NCBI RefSeq assembly: GCF_024139115.2
Contig: NC_085139.1
Span: 72,273,203-72,337,202 of the forward strand
Direction: 5' to 3'
Length of the DNA stretch: 64,000 nt
DNA from: Armigeres subalbatus
Taxonomy: Eukaryota > Arthropoda > Insecta > Diptera > Culicidae
Shown: in pieces, positions 33,960-46,313 of the stretch
Numbering within the stretch: position 1 is the first letter of the stretch
Layout of the letters: each line of letters starts with the position of its first letter
Notes under the pieces: model-generated
Databases searched by the model: none
The model's input: the letters and a program-made list of their open reading frames with translations, nothing else
Told to the model about the DNA's origin: nothing
Position numbers and translations under genes: made by a program

Positions 33960-36900
33960 TTTTTTTTACTTCTTTATTAAAGAGCCTTTCATTCAGCCCT
34001 TGGCTGCCGTTATTTCTAGCAACATGCGTGCGGAACTTTCTCATGGAATATTTACTAGTATTTTTGAAAAAGTTAATTTTGAAGTGTTTTATCAGTTCCT
34101 GACATTATGTATTGGCTAATTTAAAATTATTCTTCCAGAAGTTCAATCTAGTTTAGAAATTTTGAAGAATGTAGATACACCGGCTAGAGTTCTTTGCATT
34201 AGATACTAATAAAACAGTAACGGATAATTCCTCAGAATCACTTTTCCTGACCTTTACTTGCTCTCGATTGCTTAGACAGTAAACTCCTCTCGGAAACCCA
34301 TACATTCCGATGACCTTGGTTCAATAAATTCAAATTCATGACCACAACAACCAAAGCGCTTATCACGTGACAACTTTGTTTTTCTTCTCTTTCTTCGAAC
34401 CGATTCGAGACCATAACGATACACTTGTAGTACTCGTCCAGGAGAAGTGGATACCTATGAGACGACATCGTATACATAAGTGCACACATGCGGTCTATCG
34501 ATTTTTTATCCACTTGCTGCTGTTGCCAGAGTGTACGACGGACTCCGCGGGAGACTGGATTTCGATGGCGATGCTGGCCTGGCTGACGGTTTTCTTACTT
34601 CTGTCTGTTCCCGTTTCGGTTCCGAGTCCTCCGATGTTGCTTCATTGAATAACAAGAGAACAACAGCAAGACAACGCAACAACGGTTGGCGAATGCAGAC
34701 TCATAGTTGTAGTACGATCCCGGCTAGGGAATGAGTGCTTCCGTCGCTGCTGAAGAATGGCAAACGAAGAAGCAAAAGGGAGAAAGCAGCGAACAGAACC
34801 GCGATACGTTGCCCGTTCACACTGGGATGGAAAATGTTTTTGTTGGACGAAATCTAGCATGAATACTATTTTGTAGATAAGATGTCATAAAAAAGCAACC
34901 ATGAATACTAGTATGAAAATCTTCCAGTTTTCCTCAGACAATTCGGTTATTAAAATGGGCGTCCTTCAAACAGTTCAATGTACTTTTGCATATCCATTGA
35001 CTCAACACATATTCTGTCCCAGTGTACCCCGCACAGAACATAAACTCGAAACGGGAGTTGCTTTTCTAGTTTGCGTTTCCCTAATCTTTGCACATCCAAA
35101 GATGGGCCAAGCTCGACCTAAACACGGCTGTTTACGGTGTCGGTGTAGAAGCACAGAGAAACCCCCAAAAGCTAAAACGGAAAATCAGTAAAAATAGGGC
35201 TAAACAAAACCCCGAAGAAAGAGGTGGCGATAGCAACATCGGGTTGGTTGGTTAGTTACTTGTTCCGTACACGTGTTTGGCGATGCTTTTGATTTTGGCT
35301 TCTGCCGGAGTCCGACTCGAAAGTTGTTGACCTTGGGAAAAGCAATCAAGTGGAGGATGAGTTTTTTTAATGATTCTTTTTCTCACACCAAAAAGATAGC
35401 CGACGTAGGTACTAAGCAAGAGAGGTTTTTATTTGGAAGTCGAAAACGAATCCGGTAGAATCTAGAAATGAGGTTGGGATATGGAGAAGAGAATTTTAAT
35501 TTCAGGCTAAACGGATGCATGGTAGGCTCGTTCAAAATTGCAGAAGTTTTCATGAGTATATTTTATGTCAATGGTCAGTTGTGTGCTAAATTGTTTATTT
35601 TGAATACACACATGTTTTTTTTTTACTATTTTAGAAATGTTTTCTTTTTCAAGAAAAAGTTAACAAATATGACAAAAGGTATGCTGGGAAGAATCGACTA
35701 GAGACTATACATTTGACAGCTTGAGAAATCGTTATGATTTGCATTGTAAAGTCATACAGAATTCCTAAGTTATCGGTTTTAGTTGTAAAATGTTGACATA
35801 ACGCAGCAATAACGACCAGCTCCCCGATATGATGGGCATATCAATGCTGTTCGTTCGCTGAAATTGAGTCGAACTTTCTAGAAAACGCTGCTGTTGGTTT
35901 TCTTTGTGGTGAACATGTATTTGCCTGCACACAACACAACGTACCTTCCCATGCCACGTCACGAGTGCCATGGCCCGCCAGTCTAAGCTCTTGCTGCTGC
36001 TATTGTTCCCGTTGGGCCAGGCGAGCACTAGTTTCAACATCTCTCTATCGCCAGCTAATAAACTATCGAAAATCGCCGCTTCTCTAGCCTCGACCGAAAC
36101 CACCCACCGATCCCACCCATCTAACCATATCCAAACAACTGTCCTCTTCCGTTTTGCTGTACCACCTCCTCCCACATCCCATCGCGACCACTCCATCTCC
36201 TGCACCACAGCACCACCCCAAAATAGCACCCGCAGTGAAAATCGCGGCTGCTTGCCAGTCAAGCCAACTCTTCGCCGGTTCGTGGCGCATGTGTAAAGTG
36301 GTGCTGTGTTCTGATGCGATGGTTCTATCTCGGGATGACCCCCGCGAAAGTTTTCATCCCAAACCACTCCGCCCGTGTTGCGCGCACTTGCTTCCTCCTC
36401 GGATTTTTACATTTTACTTTTTTTTCTTTATTCGGGAAAAGGCACTCCAATAATGTCGTGTTTTTTAAGGTTCCTTGAAGCTCGCTTTGAAGCTGACCAA
36501 ACGACGACGATAATGATCGCTAATTGTCATTAACTTCGAGTTCGAAGCGGTTGGTCATGTTAATTGGAAGTATTTCTACCGAGCGATGTGATGATTTAGA
36601 TGAAATGTGATTTGCGTACATACATAGCCGGTTCTCACCATTGGTGCTCTCACTCACGCTTTCTCACACATGTGACTTTTTGGCGTCCGATTGTCAGATA
36701 AGTAAATGTCGTCATAGTGGCAGGTCAATGGAGGTTTCTATATTTCTAATGATGTAATGAAACCGATTATTCAAAAATATTTAATCGAGAAAAGATTAAC
36801 TTGAATAATATTAAGAAAAATCAACGTTGTAGAGTGTGTCACCATGAAACATAAAAATGAAGGCTTATTCATCGCAGTTGAACTGGACGTGTTTGATTTA

Positions 36901-38380
36901 AAAACGCCTCGAAAGGGGAATGACAGAAAAGATTACCCTGCTGATCGTTACTTTCAAGGTATCCGACAAAATTAACATATTTTGTCAAAATAACAGATTG
37001 ATGCCTAAAAAACCATAAAACATGTTTCCGGATGTCAATACGAGTTAGAAATGCAACCAAGCGATGTATCTGTCTCCGCCCCGAGCTGGTTCAGTTAAAA
37101 TTCCATGTCATCGCACTTTATCGCATTCATCGAATTGGGCAAGATAACGCGACATGCGGTAGCTCGGATTATAGCAGCGAACAATACATGGAAGGGTGGT
37201 GTCTACTATAATTCCGGCTATTAAATGTCGTCCCCCCTTCGGGAGCACTCCACAACACCGCCCAGCGCCATTCTCTAGGTTCAAGTTCAATTCCAACGGG
37301 GCAACGTTGGTGGACAGGTTCCCGCTCTTCATCTTTTTCTTCTGTTCTGTTTCTGTTTCGTAGGGTTCATCGTATGAAACAACGCTGCCCGGTCGTTAGG
37401 TTCTTCTTTATCGGGGCTTATTCCCCGTTTCGTTCTCTTTTGTATGGAGTGTGCGATGTTGTTTTAGGGAGCACTGCTGCTCTAGCTATGCTATAGGTAA
37501 CTCGCATCCCATTCATAGACCCAATTTTCCGTAATTTTCGGTTGGGGTTTAGCAAACTCGCGCGCGACGCAAACCCATACACAAAGAATGGACCCACCGC
37601 TACAGCGTATCCGTCGTATGGTAAATGTACTTATATTTGCATGCGAAAGGGATTGATGGTTCGGGTAATAATCATAGAAGTATGGGTAGCGAGAAGCCAT
37701 TCCACTCGAACGCACTTCGAATTCGACTGTGGATAAGTTGAAGAACCCGACAGAAACGTAAGGATTTTGATCCCGATGGTTTTCGCAACACGAAAATGCT
37801 TAAATAACTAGCCGCGAGAATATTTGAGTCACCTATATTATAAAAGGTAGGACGACGATGGACAGGTGGAAATGAAAACAAATAAATATATTTTTTCGTG
37901 AAAATTATTGATTTAATATGCTGACATCACCGTTTGTGTCCACCAGATGCGATAATGTAAACGACTGGGAAAATAAGGTGAAGCATTCAGGAATTTTAAT
38001 GAATTCAATTAGAACTCTATTAAAATCCTTTGTAAATTTTCTGATTTATCTAAGGATTTGCTTGATAGCTATTGAAAATAAAATTTCCACCATTTTAACT
38101 ATTGTAGCAGAGCAAACGTAATAGTAGTAAAGGGCATCATAAGAAAATAAAAAATAGCACCTCCAATGAAAGTACAGTTTATTCGAGCAAAGCCTGTTTT
38201 TGAAAAATGTCATACAGACGACAGAAAAATCAATCGACAGAATGGGGTATCAAACCAAAAATTATTTCGCTGTTCACAATTTGATTGTTTTCTATCTGAA
38301 CGATCTATTCACATGAACACAGAACCATAGCGCCCCTATCGAAGCTTTATTGGGCACCATTTTTTAGGGCTACCCCAAAT
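33960..38380. other. Unassigned DNA; no convincing gene
   Basis: Several short frames overlap on both strands (for example minus 35765-36367, 200 codons; plus 35970-36296, 108 codons, whose first 19 residues look like a signal peptide). None matches a family I know, and the two longest overlap on opposite strands. CG-richer stretches at about 34520-34830, 35940-36400 and 37540-37620 may be leaders or promoters of genes outside this view. Confidence 0.4.
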
Positions 38381-38384
38381 GGCA

Positions 38385-38580
38385 ATTGGGATAACGAGTT
38401 GATAAGAAAGTTATTTTAAGCTTTTAGTGGAATGTATTCTCTTGTCATAAGACGAGTATGTACTATTCCACTTAACTCTACTACTTTATTGTACCTTTGA
38501 CAGATACATATTTCGACCTCAACAGTAAGGCCGTCTTCAGTGTCTCGTAGTCGAGTCAAGTACGAGACACTGAAGACGAG
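38385..38580 (+). repeat. Flanking module of the 23-bp array, with an 18-bp perfect hairpin
   Basis: Contains CTTGTCATAAGACGAG, TTTGACAGATACATATTTCG and ACCTCAACAGTAAGGCCGTC, which recur as a dispersed repeat at 59948-60075 and in part at 46076-46125. At its right edge are two perfect 18-bp inverted arms (38532-38549 and 38561-38578, ACACTGAAGACG at the outside) around an 11-base loop, directly abutting the first array unit. Bases 38385-38491 are duplicated at 41598-41704. Confidence 0.88.
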
Positions 38581-41500
38581 CCTCGTGAAAGGATGCTTCT
38601 GAGCCTCGTGAAAGGAGGCTTCCGAGCCTCTTGAAAGGAGGCTTCCGAGCCTCTTGAAAGGAGGCTTCCGAGCCTCTTGAAAGGAGGCTTCCGAGCCTCT
38701 TGAAAGGAGGCTTCCGAGCCTCTTGAAAGGAGGCTTCCGAGCCTCTTTGAAAGTGGGCTTCGAGCCTCTTGAAAGGAGGCTTCTAGCCTCTTGAAAGGCG
38801 GCTTCCTAGCCTCTTGAAGGAGGCTTCCAGAGCCTCTTGAAAGGAGGCTTCTGAGCCTCTTGAAAGGAGGCTTCCAGGCCTCTTGAAAGGAGGCTTCCAG
38901 GCCTCTTGAAAGGAGGCTTCTGAGCCTCTTGAAAGGAGGCTTCCTGAGCCTCTTGAAAGGAGGCTTTGAGCCTCTTGAAAGGAGGCCTGAGCCTCTTGAA
39001 AGGAGGCTCTGAGCCTCTTGAAAGGAGGCTTCCAGGCCTCTTGAAAGGAGGCTTCTGAGCCTCTTGAAAGGGAGGCTTCTGAGCCTCTTGAAAGGAGGCT
39101 TCCAGCCTCTTGAAAGGAGGCTTCCAGCCTCTTGAAAGGAGGCTTCCGAGCCTCTTGAAAGGAGGCTTCTGAGCCTCTTGAAAGGAGGCTTCCAGGCCTC
39201 TTGAATGGAGGCTTGAGGCCTCTTGAAAGGAGGCTTCCGGGCCTCTTGAGAGGAGGCTTCCAGGCCTCTTGAAAGGAGGCTTCTGAGCCTCTTGAAAGGA
39301 GGCTTCCAGGCCTCTTGAAAGGAGGCTTGAGCCTCTTGAAAGGAGGCTTCCAGCCTCTTGAAAGGAGGCTCTGAGCCTCTTGAAAGGAGGCTTCTGAGCC
39401 TCTTGAAAGGAGGCTTCCAGGCCTCTTGAAAGGAGGCTTCCTGAGCCTCTTGAAAGGAGGCTTCTGAGCCTCTTGAAAGGAGGCTTCCGAGCCTCTTGAA
39501 AGGAGGCTTCTGAGCCTCTTGAAAGGAGGCTTCTGAGCCTCTTGAAAGGAGGCTTCCAGGCCTCTTGAAAGGAGGCCTGAGCCTCTTGAAAGGAGGCTTC
39601 CAGGCCTCTTGAAAGGAGGCTTCTGAGCCTCTTGAAGGAGGCTTCCAGGCCTCTTGAAAGGAGGCTTCTGAGCCTCTTGAAAGGAGGCTTCCGAGCCTCT
39701 TGAAAGGAGGCTTCCAGGCCTCTTGAAAGGAGGCTTCCAGGCCCCTTGAAGGAGGCTTCCAGGCCTCTTGAAAGGAGGGCTTCCGGGCCTCTTGAAAGGA
39801 GGCTTGAGGCCTCTTGAAAGGAGGCTTCCGAGCCTCTTGAAAGGAGGCTTGAGCCTCTTGAATGGAGGTTCCAGGCCTCTTGAATGGAGGCTTCCAGGCC
39901 GCTTGAAGGGAGGCTTCCAGGCCTCTTGAAAGGAGGCTTCCAGGCCTCTTGAAAGGAGGCTTCCGGAGCCTCTTGAAAGGAGGCTTCCAGGCCTCTTGAA
40001 AGGAGGCTTCCAGGCCTCTTGAAAGGAGGCACTGAGCCTCTTGAAAGGAGGCTGGAGCCTCTTGAAAGGAGGCTTCTGAGCCTCTTGAAGGAGGCTTCTG
40101 AGCCTCTTGAAAGGAGGCTTCCAGGCCTCTTGAAAGGAGGCTTGGAGCCTCTTGAAAGGAGGCTTCCGGGCCTCTTGAAAGGAGGCTTCCAGGCCTCTTG
40201 AAAGGAGGCTTCCAGCCTCTTGAAAGGAGGCTTCTGAGCCTCTTGAAAGGAGGCCTGAGCCTCTTGAAAGGAGGCTTCCGAGCCTCTTGAAAGGAGGCTT
40301 GAGCCTCTTGAAAGGAGGCTTCCAGGCCTCTTGAAAGGAGGCTTTGAGCCTCTTGAAAGGAGGCTTGAGCCTCTTGAAAGGAGGCTTCCGGGCCTCTTGA
40401 AAGGAGGCTTCCTGAGCCTCTTGAAAGGAGGCTTCCAGGCCTCTTGAAAGGAGGCTTCTGAGCCTCTTGAAGGAGGCTTCCGGGCCTCTTGAAAGGAGGC
40501 TGGAGCCTCTTGAAAGGAGGCTTCTGAGCCTCTTGAAAGGAGGCTGAGCCTCTTGAAAGGAGGCTTCCAGGCCTCTTGAAAGGAGGCTTGAGCCTCTTGA
40601 AAGGAGGCTTCCAGCCTCTTGAAAGGAGGCTTCTGAGCCTCTTGAAAGGAGGCTTGAGGCCTCTTGAAAGGAGGCTTGAGCCTCTTGAAAGGAGGCTTCT
40701 GAGCCTCTTGAAAGGAGGCTCTGAGCCTCTTGAAAGGAGGCTTGAGCCTCTTGAAAGGAGGCTTCCAGGCCTCTTGAAAGGAGGCTTCTGAGCCTCTTGA
40801 AAGGAGGCTTCCGAGCCTCTTGAAAGGAGGCTTCTGAGCCTCTTGAAAGGAGGCTTGAGCCTCTTGAAAGGAGGCTTCCTGAGCCTCTTGAAAGGAGGCT
40901 TCTGAGCCTCTTGAAAGGAGGCTTCCGAGCCTCTTGAAAGGAGGCTTCCAGGCCTCTTGAAAGGAGGCTTCTGAGCCTCTTGAAAGGAGGCTTCTGAGCC
41001 TCTTGAAAGGAGGCTTCCAGGCCTCTTGAAAGGAGGCTGGAGCCTCTTGAAAGGAGGCTTCTGAGCTCTTGAAGGAGGCTTGAGCCTCTTGAAAGGAGGC
41101 TCTGAGCCTCTTGAAAGGAGGCTTCCTGAGCCTCTTGAAAGGAGGCTTCCGAGCCTCTTGAAAGGAGGCTGAGCCTCTTAAAAGGAGGCTTCCTGAGCCT
41201 TTAAAGGAGGCTTCCGAGCCTTTTGAAAGGAGGCTTCCGAGCCTCTTGAAGGAGGCTTCCGAGCCTCTTGAAGGAGGGGTCCGGGCCTCTTGAAAGGGCT
41301 TCCAGGCCTCTTGAAAGGAGGCTTTTGAGCCTCTTGAAAGTAGGTTTTCGAGCCTCTTAAAAGGAGGCTTCCGAGCCTCTTGAAAGGAGGCTTCCGAGCC
41401 TCTTGAAAGGAGGCTTCCGGGCCTCTTGAAAGGAGGCTTCCGAGCCTCTTGAAAGGAGGCTTCCGAGCCTCTTGGAAGGAGGCTTCCGAGCCTCTTGAAA

Positions 41501-41597
41501 GGAGGCTTCCGAGCCTCTTGAAAGGAGGCTTCCGAGCCTCTTGAAAGGAGGCTTCCGAGCCTCTTGAAAGGAGGCTTCCGAGCCTCTTGAAAGGAGG
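38581..41597 (+). repeat. 23-bp minisatellite, array A
   Basis: About 130 units of GAGGCTTCCGAGCCTC plus TTGAAAG. Variants at the tip read TTCTGAG, TTCCAGG, TTCCGGG or lack a few bases; CTTGAAAGG is nearly constant. As 23 is not a multiple of three and no frame contains a stop, open frames cycle through all three readings with a 23-residue period, and long frames appear on both strands (for example minus 38806-40032). They are not genes. Confidence 0.96.
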
Positions 41598-41740
41598 ATT
41601 GGGATAACGAGTTGATAAGAAAGTTATTTTAAGCTTTTAGTGGAATGTATTATCTTGTCATAAGACGAGTTTGTACTATTCCACTTAACTCTACTACTTT
41701 ATTGACACTACGAGACACTGAAGACGAGCATCGTGAAAGG
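41598..41740 (+). repeat. Second, internally deleted copy of the flanking module
   Basis: 41598-41704 matches 38385-38491 almost base for base. The next 69 bases of the first copy, including the left hairpin arm, are absent, and the copy resumes at TACGAGACACTGAAGACG (41709-41726), followed by the same first array units (CGTGAAAGGATGCTTCTGAG). Confidence 0.9.
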
Positions 41741-44290
41741 ATGCTTCTGAGCCTCGTGAAAGGAGGCTTCCGAGTTTCGTGAAAGGAAGCTTCCGAGCCT
41801 CTTGAAAGGAGGCTTCCGAGCCTCTTGGAAGGAGGCTTCCGAGCCTCTTGGAAGGAGGCTTCCGAGCCTCTTGGAAGGAGGCTTCCGAGCCTCTTGGAAG
41901 GAGGCTTCCGAGCCTCTTGGAAGGAGGCTTCCGAGCCTCTGGGAAGGAGGCTTCCGAGCCTCTTGGAAGGAGGCTTCCGAGCCTCTTGGAAGGAGGCTTC
42001 CGAGCCTCTTGGAAGGAGGCTTCCGAGCCTCTTGGAAGGAGGCTTCAGGGCCCGGCGGACGGCGGCTTCCAGGCTCGTTGGCAGCAGGCCTCCGCTCCCC
42101 TTGGAAGGAGGCTTCCGAGCCTCTTGGAAGGAGGCTTCCGAGCCTCTTGGAAGGAGGCTTCCGAGCCTCTTGGAAGGAGGCTTCCCGGCCTCTTGGCAGG
42201 CGGCTTCCGAGCCTCTTGGAAGGAGGCTTCCAGGCCTCTTGGAAGGAGGCTTCTGAGCCTCTTGGAAGGAGGCTTCTGAGCCTCTTGGAGGAGGCTTCCG
42301 AGCCTCTTGGAAGGAGGCTTCCGAGCCTCTTGGAAGGAGGCTTCCAGGCCTCTTGGAAGGAGGCTTCCAGGCCTCTTGGAAGGAGGCTTCCGAGCCTCTT
42401 GGAAGGAGGCTTCCGAGCCTCTTGGAAGGAGGCTTCCAGGCCTCTTGGAAGGAGGCTTCCGAGCCTCTTGGAAGGAGGCTTCCAGGCCTCTTGGAAGGAG
42501 GCTTCCGGGCCTCTTGGAAGGAGGCTTCCAGAGCCTCTTGGAAGGAGGCTTCCGAGCCTCTTGGAAGGAGGCTTCCAGGCCTCTTGGAAGGAGGCTTCTG
42601 AGCCTCTTGGAAGGAGGCTTCGAGCCTCTTGGAAGGAGGCTTCCGAGCCTCTTGGAAGGAGGCTTGAGCCTCTTGGAAGGAGGCTTCCGAGCCTCTTGGA
42701 AGGAGGCTTCCAGGCCTCTTGGAAGGAGGCTTCCAAGCCTCTTGGAAGGAGGCTTCCAAGCCTCTTGGAAGGAGGCTTCTGAGCCTCTTGGAGGAGGCTT
42801 CTGAGCCTCTTGGAAGGAGGCTTCCGAGGCCTCTTGGAAGGAGGCTTCCAGGCCTCTTGGAAGGAGGCTTCCGAGCCTCTTGGAAGGAGGCTTCCGAGCC
42901 TCTTGGAAAGGAGGCTTCCGGGCCTCTTGAAAAGGGGGCTTCCGGGCCCCAGGGAAAGGAGGGGTCCGAGCCGCTTGAAAAGGAGGCTTCCGAGCCTCTT
43001 GGAAGGAGGGTTCCGAGCCTCTTGAAGGAGGCTTCTGAGCCTCTTGGAAGGAGGCTTCCAGGCCTCTTGGAAGGAGACTTCCGAGCCTCTTGGAAGGCGG
43101 CTTCCGAGCCTCTTGGAAGGAGGCTTCCGAGCCTCTTGGAAGGAGGCTTCCGAGCCTCTTGGAGGAGGCTTCCGAGCCTCTTGGAAGGAGGCTTCCGAGC
43201 CTCTTGAAAGGAGGCTTCCGAGCCTCTCGGACGGCGGCTTCCGAGCTCCCTGCAAGGAGGCTTCCGAGCCTCTGGAAGGAGGCTTCCGAGCCTCTTGAAA
43301 GGAGGCTTCCGAGCCTCTTGAAGGAGGCCTGAGCCTCTTGAAAGGAGGCTTCTGAGCCTATTGGAAGCAAGCTTCCGAGCCTCTTGAAAAGACGCTTCCG
43401 AGCCTCTTGAAGGAGGCTTCCGAGCCTCTTCGAAAGAGGCTCTGAGCCTCTTGAAAGGAGGCTTCCAGGCCTCTTGAAAGGGGCTTCGAGCCTCTTGAAG
43501 GGGCTTCCGAGCCTCTTGAAAGGAGGCTTCCAGGCCTTTGAAAGGAGGCTTCCGAGCCTCTTGAAAGGAGGCTTCCAGGCCTCTTGAAGGAGGCTTCCAG
43601 CCTCTTGAAAGGAGGCTTGAGCCTCTTGAAAGGAGGCTTGAGCCTCTTGAAAGGAGGCTTCTGAGCCTCTTGAAAGGAGGCTTCTGAGCCTCTTGAAAGG
43701 AGGCTTCTGAGCCTCTTGAAAGGAGGCTTCTGAGCCTCTTGAAAGGAGGCTTCTGAGCCTCTTGAAAGGAGGCTTGAGCCTCTTGAAAGGAGGCTTCGAG
43801 CCTCTTGAAAGGAGGCTTCCTGAGCCTCTTGAAAGGAGGCTTCCGAGCCTCTTGAAGGAGGCTTCCGGGCCTCTTGAAAGGAGGCTTCCTGAGCCTCTTG
43901 AAAGGAGGCTTCCGGGCCTCTTGAAAGGAGGCTGGAGCCTCTTGAATGGAGGCTTCCGAGCCTCTTGAAAGGAGGCTTCCGAGCCTCTTGAAAGGAGGCT
44001 TCCGGGCCTCTTGAAAGGAGGCTTCCGAGCCTCTTGAAAGCAGGCTTCCGAGCCTCTTGAAAGGAGGCTTCCGAGCCTCTTGAAAGGAGGCTTCCGAGCC
44101 TCTTGAAAGGAGGCTTCCGAGCATCTTGAAAGGAGGCTTCCGAGCATCTTGAAAGGAGGCTTCCGAGCCTCTTGAAAGAAGGCTTCCGAGCCTCTTGAAA
44201 GGAGGCTTCCGAGCCTCTTGAATGGAGGCTTCCGAGCCTCTTGAAAGGAGGCTTCCGAGCTTCTTGAAAGAAGGCTTCCGAGCGAGGGCT
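41741..44290 (+). repeat. 23-bp minisatellite, array B
   Basis: About 110 units of the same family. From about 41820 to 43200 the units read CTTGGAAGG instead of CTTGAAAGG; before and after that they read CTTGAAAGG. Scattered aberrant units (for example GGGCCCGGCGGACGGCGG near 42050) occur in the middle. Long frames on both strands, up to 824 codons (minus 41650-44124), are translations of the repeat. Confidence 0.95.
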
Positions 44291-44439
44291 TTTGAATTTG
44301 GATTCCGCGAGGATTGCCTTAAAGCCTCTTAAATGGGTGCTTCCGAACCTTCAGATTATAGATTTTAGTTCATAAGCTTATTCTAAACATATCATTCAAC
44401 TTTTTTTGTCTCAATCAGATCTTTATTGAAAAGTTTTCA

Positions 44440-44870
44440 TTGGAACTATTAAACATCCGCCATTACGCATTTTTGTCCGAGGTACCCCCTGGAACCAGCG
44501 AAGGAACCCCCAGGGAACCCCCATCATTGCAGGAAATTGAATCAGCCATCCGAAGCATGAAATTCAACAAGGCTCCCGGTCTCGATAGTATTTCAGCAGA
44601 GATGCTCAAAGCTAACCCCATGCTTTCTGCGCAAATGTTGCATAATTAATCATGTTACTGTGCATTGTTTTCAAAGTTCTGTGCAAAGTTATCCTAAATC
44701 GGATACAAGAGAATATAGACATTACTCTTCGATGGCAGCAGGCAGGATTCCACCCCGTATGACCTTGTGTGGACCATATTATCACGCTCCTTCTATCTGG
44801 TATTCATTGGCTACGAAAAAGTTTTCGATCGTCTGAACCACGAAAATCTGTGAGCTACCCTTCAGTATTT
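44440..44870 (+). pseudogene. LINE reverse transcriptase fragment
   Basis: A plus-strand frame gives LQEIESAIRSMKFNKAPGLD and SISAEMLKAN, the start of a LINE reverse transcriptase domain. After the stop at 44647-44649 the similarity goes on with frame changes: KVLCKVILNRIQENI, LRWQQAGFHPV and VFIGYEKVFDRLNH, where active elements have FIDYEKAFD. The catalytic-region D is thus replaced by G. It lies about 150 bases after array B and has lost both ends. Confidence 0.82.
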
Positions 44871-44899
44871 GTAGTGAAATTCGGTTCAATAATCGTGGC

Positions 44900-46310
44900 C
44901 TAATCAAAATCATTATTCAACAGTTTCAACAGTTTGCTTAACCTTATATACCAACGCCGGAATTCTTATTGGAATTGTTGTTAGTGAGAAAACTAATTTG
45001 TAAGTAGATTATAAATTGTCAATCTGATCAATTCGTTTAAATAAATAATATTTCCAGTCGAGTTGCGGAAAACCGAACTACGAAAAAGTTTGCAACAACA
45101 TGAGTTATTTAAAATGGTAGCGGTATATAAGCTTGTTCGACAATAATTTGTTGATTTTTTGTAATTAATTTGTCTCTGATCCATAGTTGATTTTTTTTCT
45201 TAAATATATTCAATCCAATCTCTCTTGTTCTCTTGTGATCCATTTTCATGCCTTTTGATAAGTAGCCCACGAAACGGATTAATTTGATTTCCTTACTGCA
45301 GCATACACTTATTTAAATCGTTATTCTAAACAACTTTGGAAAATAATTTATACTTAAATATAGATCTATATTTATATGAGTTAGTAAATGTATAACATTC
45401 ATCGACTTCATATATGTATCAACCAAACCTTAAAGAAATATGAATTGCGCTGATGGTATATAACATATAGTTTTATTAAACCATCGTTTATTAATCTAAA
45501 CAAGAATTTCAAGCATACATATCTAAAAGATTGTTGTTGAACATTTCCAATAATGTTGTAACATCACTTGAAATTGTTTTGATATTATTAATCTCATGTC
45601 ATGTCGACTTGATGTGTAGGTTTCCACCCTCATAGGGTGTCAAGATCTTCAATGGGCTGGTTACTTGGTACGAATGTCGGAAAAATTAATTGCGAAAGAT
45701 GCAAATTTGTCAAGAGTTGGAAACGTGTCTGATATAGATTTAAATAATTTAGAAAACAACATTCAGCAGAGTACGGTAGAAGAGGAGTTCTAAACGAAGA
45801 CAAAACTCTGCAATACGCACGATTACGGTGTCTCTATGGGGAAATATCAATATCTCTGAAACACCTATACTTTCGTGTAGTGTTTTAGAGATACTGATTT
45901 TTTCAAAATAAGCTTCTTCGGACAAAGACACCGTGACGATGTGTTGGTGTTATGATGCGCTGTATCTATCCATGTAGCAAAATAATCAATCGTAAATATA
46001 TGATATATGAATATGTAGCATTGAAACCTATTAAAAAATATACAAAAAATGATGCAAATTGATTAGAAATTTTTTTAGAGCTTTTTAGTGGAATGTCTTT
46101 ACTTGTCATAAGACGATTCAGACAAGCAAAAAATTATTAAGAGCCTGCATTCACAATCTACTCATGTCTTGTTTATTGAAGCACATAAAATTACTATTTG
46201 TATACCATATTGCTTGAATAACATGCGACTCAATAGCCGTAGCTGTTAATATTGATTGCCAATTTATCAGATAACAAAGATTTATTATATGCGTCCAATA
46301 GAATTACATC
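44900..46310. other. AT-rich spacer with a partial dispersed repeat
   Basis: Only 46076-46125 is assigned: CTTTTTAGTGGAATGTC and CTTGTCATAAGACGA match the flanking module at 38385. The rest shows no gene. Confidence 0.45.
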
Positions 46311-46313
46311 AGG

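Noticed and set aside
35765..36367. 200-aa minus-strand frame and an overlapping 108-aa plus-strand frame with a signal-peptide-like start
   Set aside because: They overlap on opposite strands in CG-rich DNA where long frames occur by chance, and neither resembles a known family.
38806..44147. Long frames (up to 824 codons) encoding KPPFKRLGSLLSRGSEASFQ-type repeats
   Set aside because: The 23-bp unit lacks stops, so each frame cycles through all three readings with a 23-residue period. Both strands show the effect.
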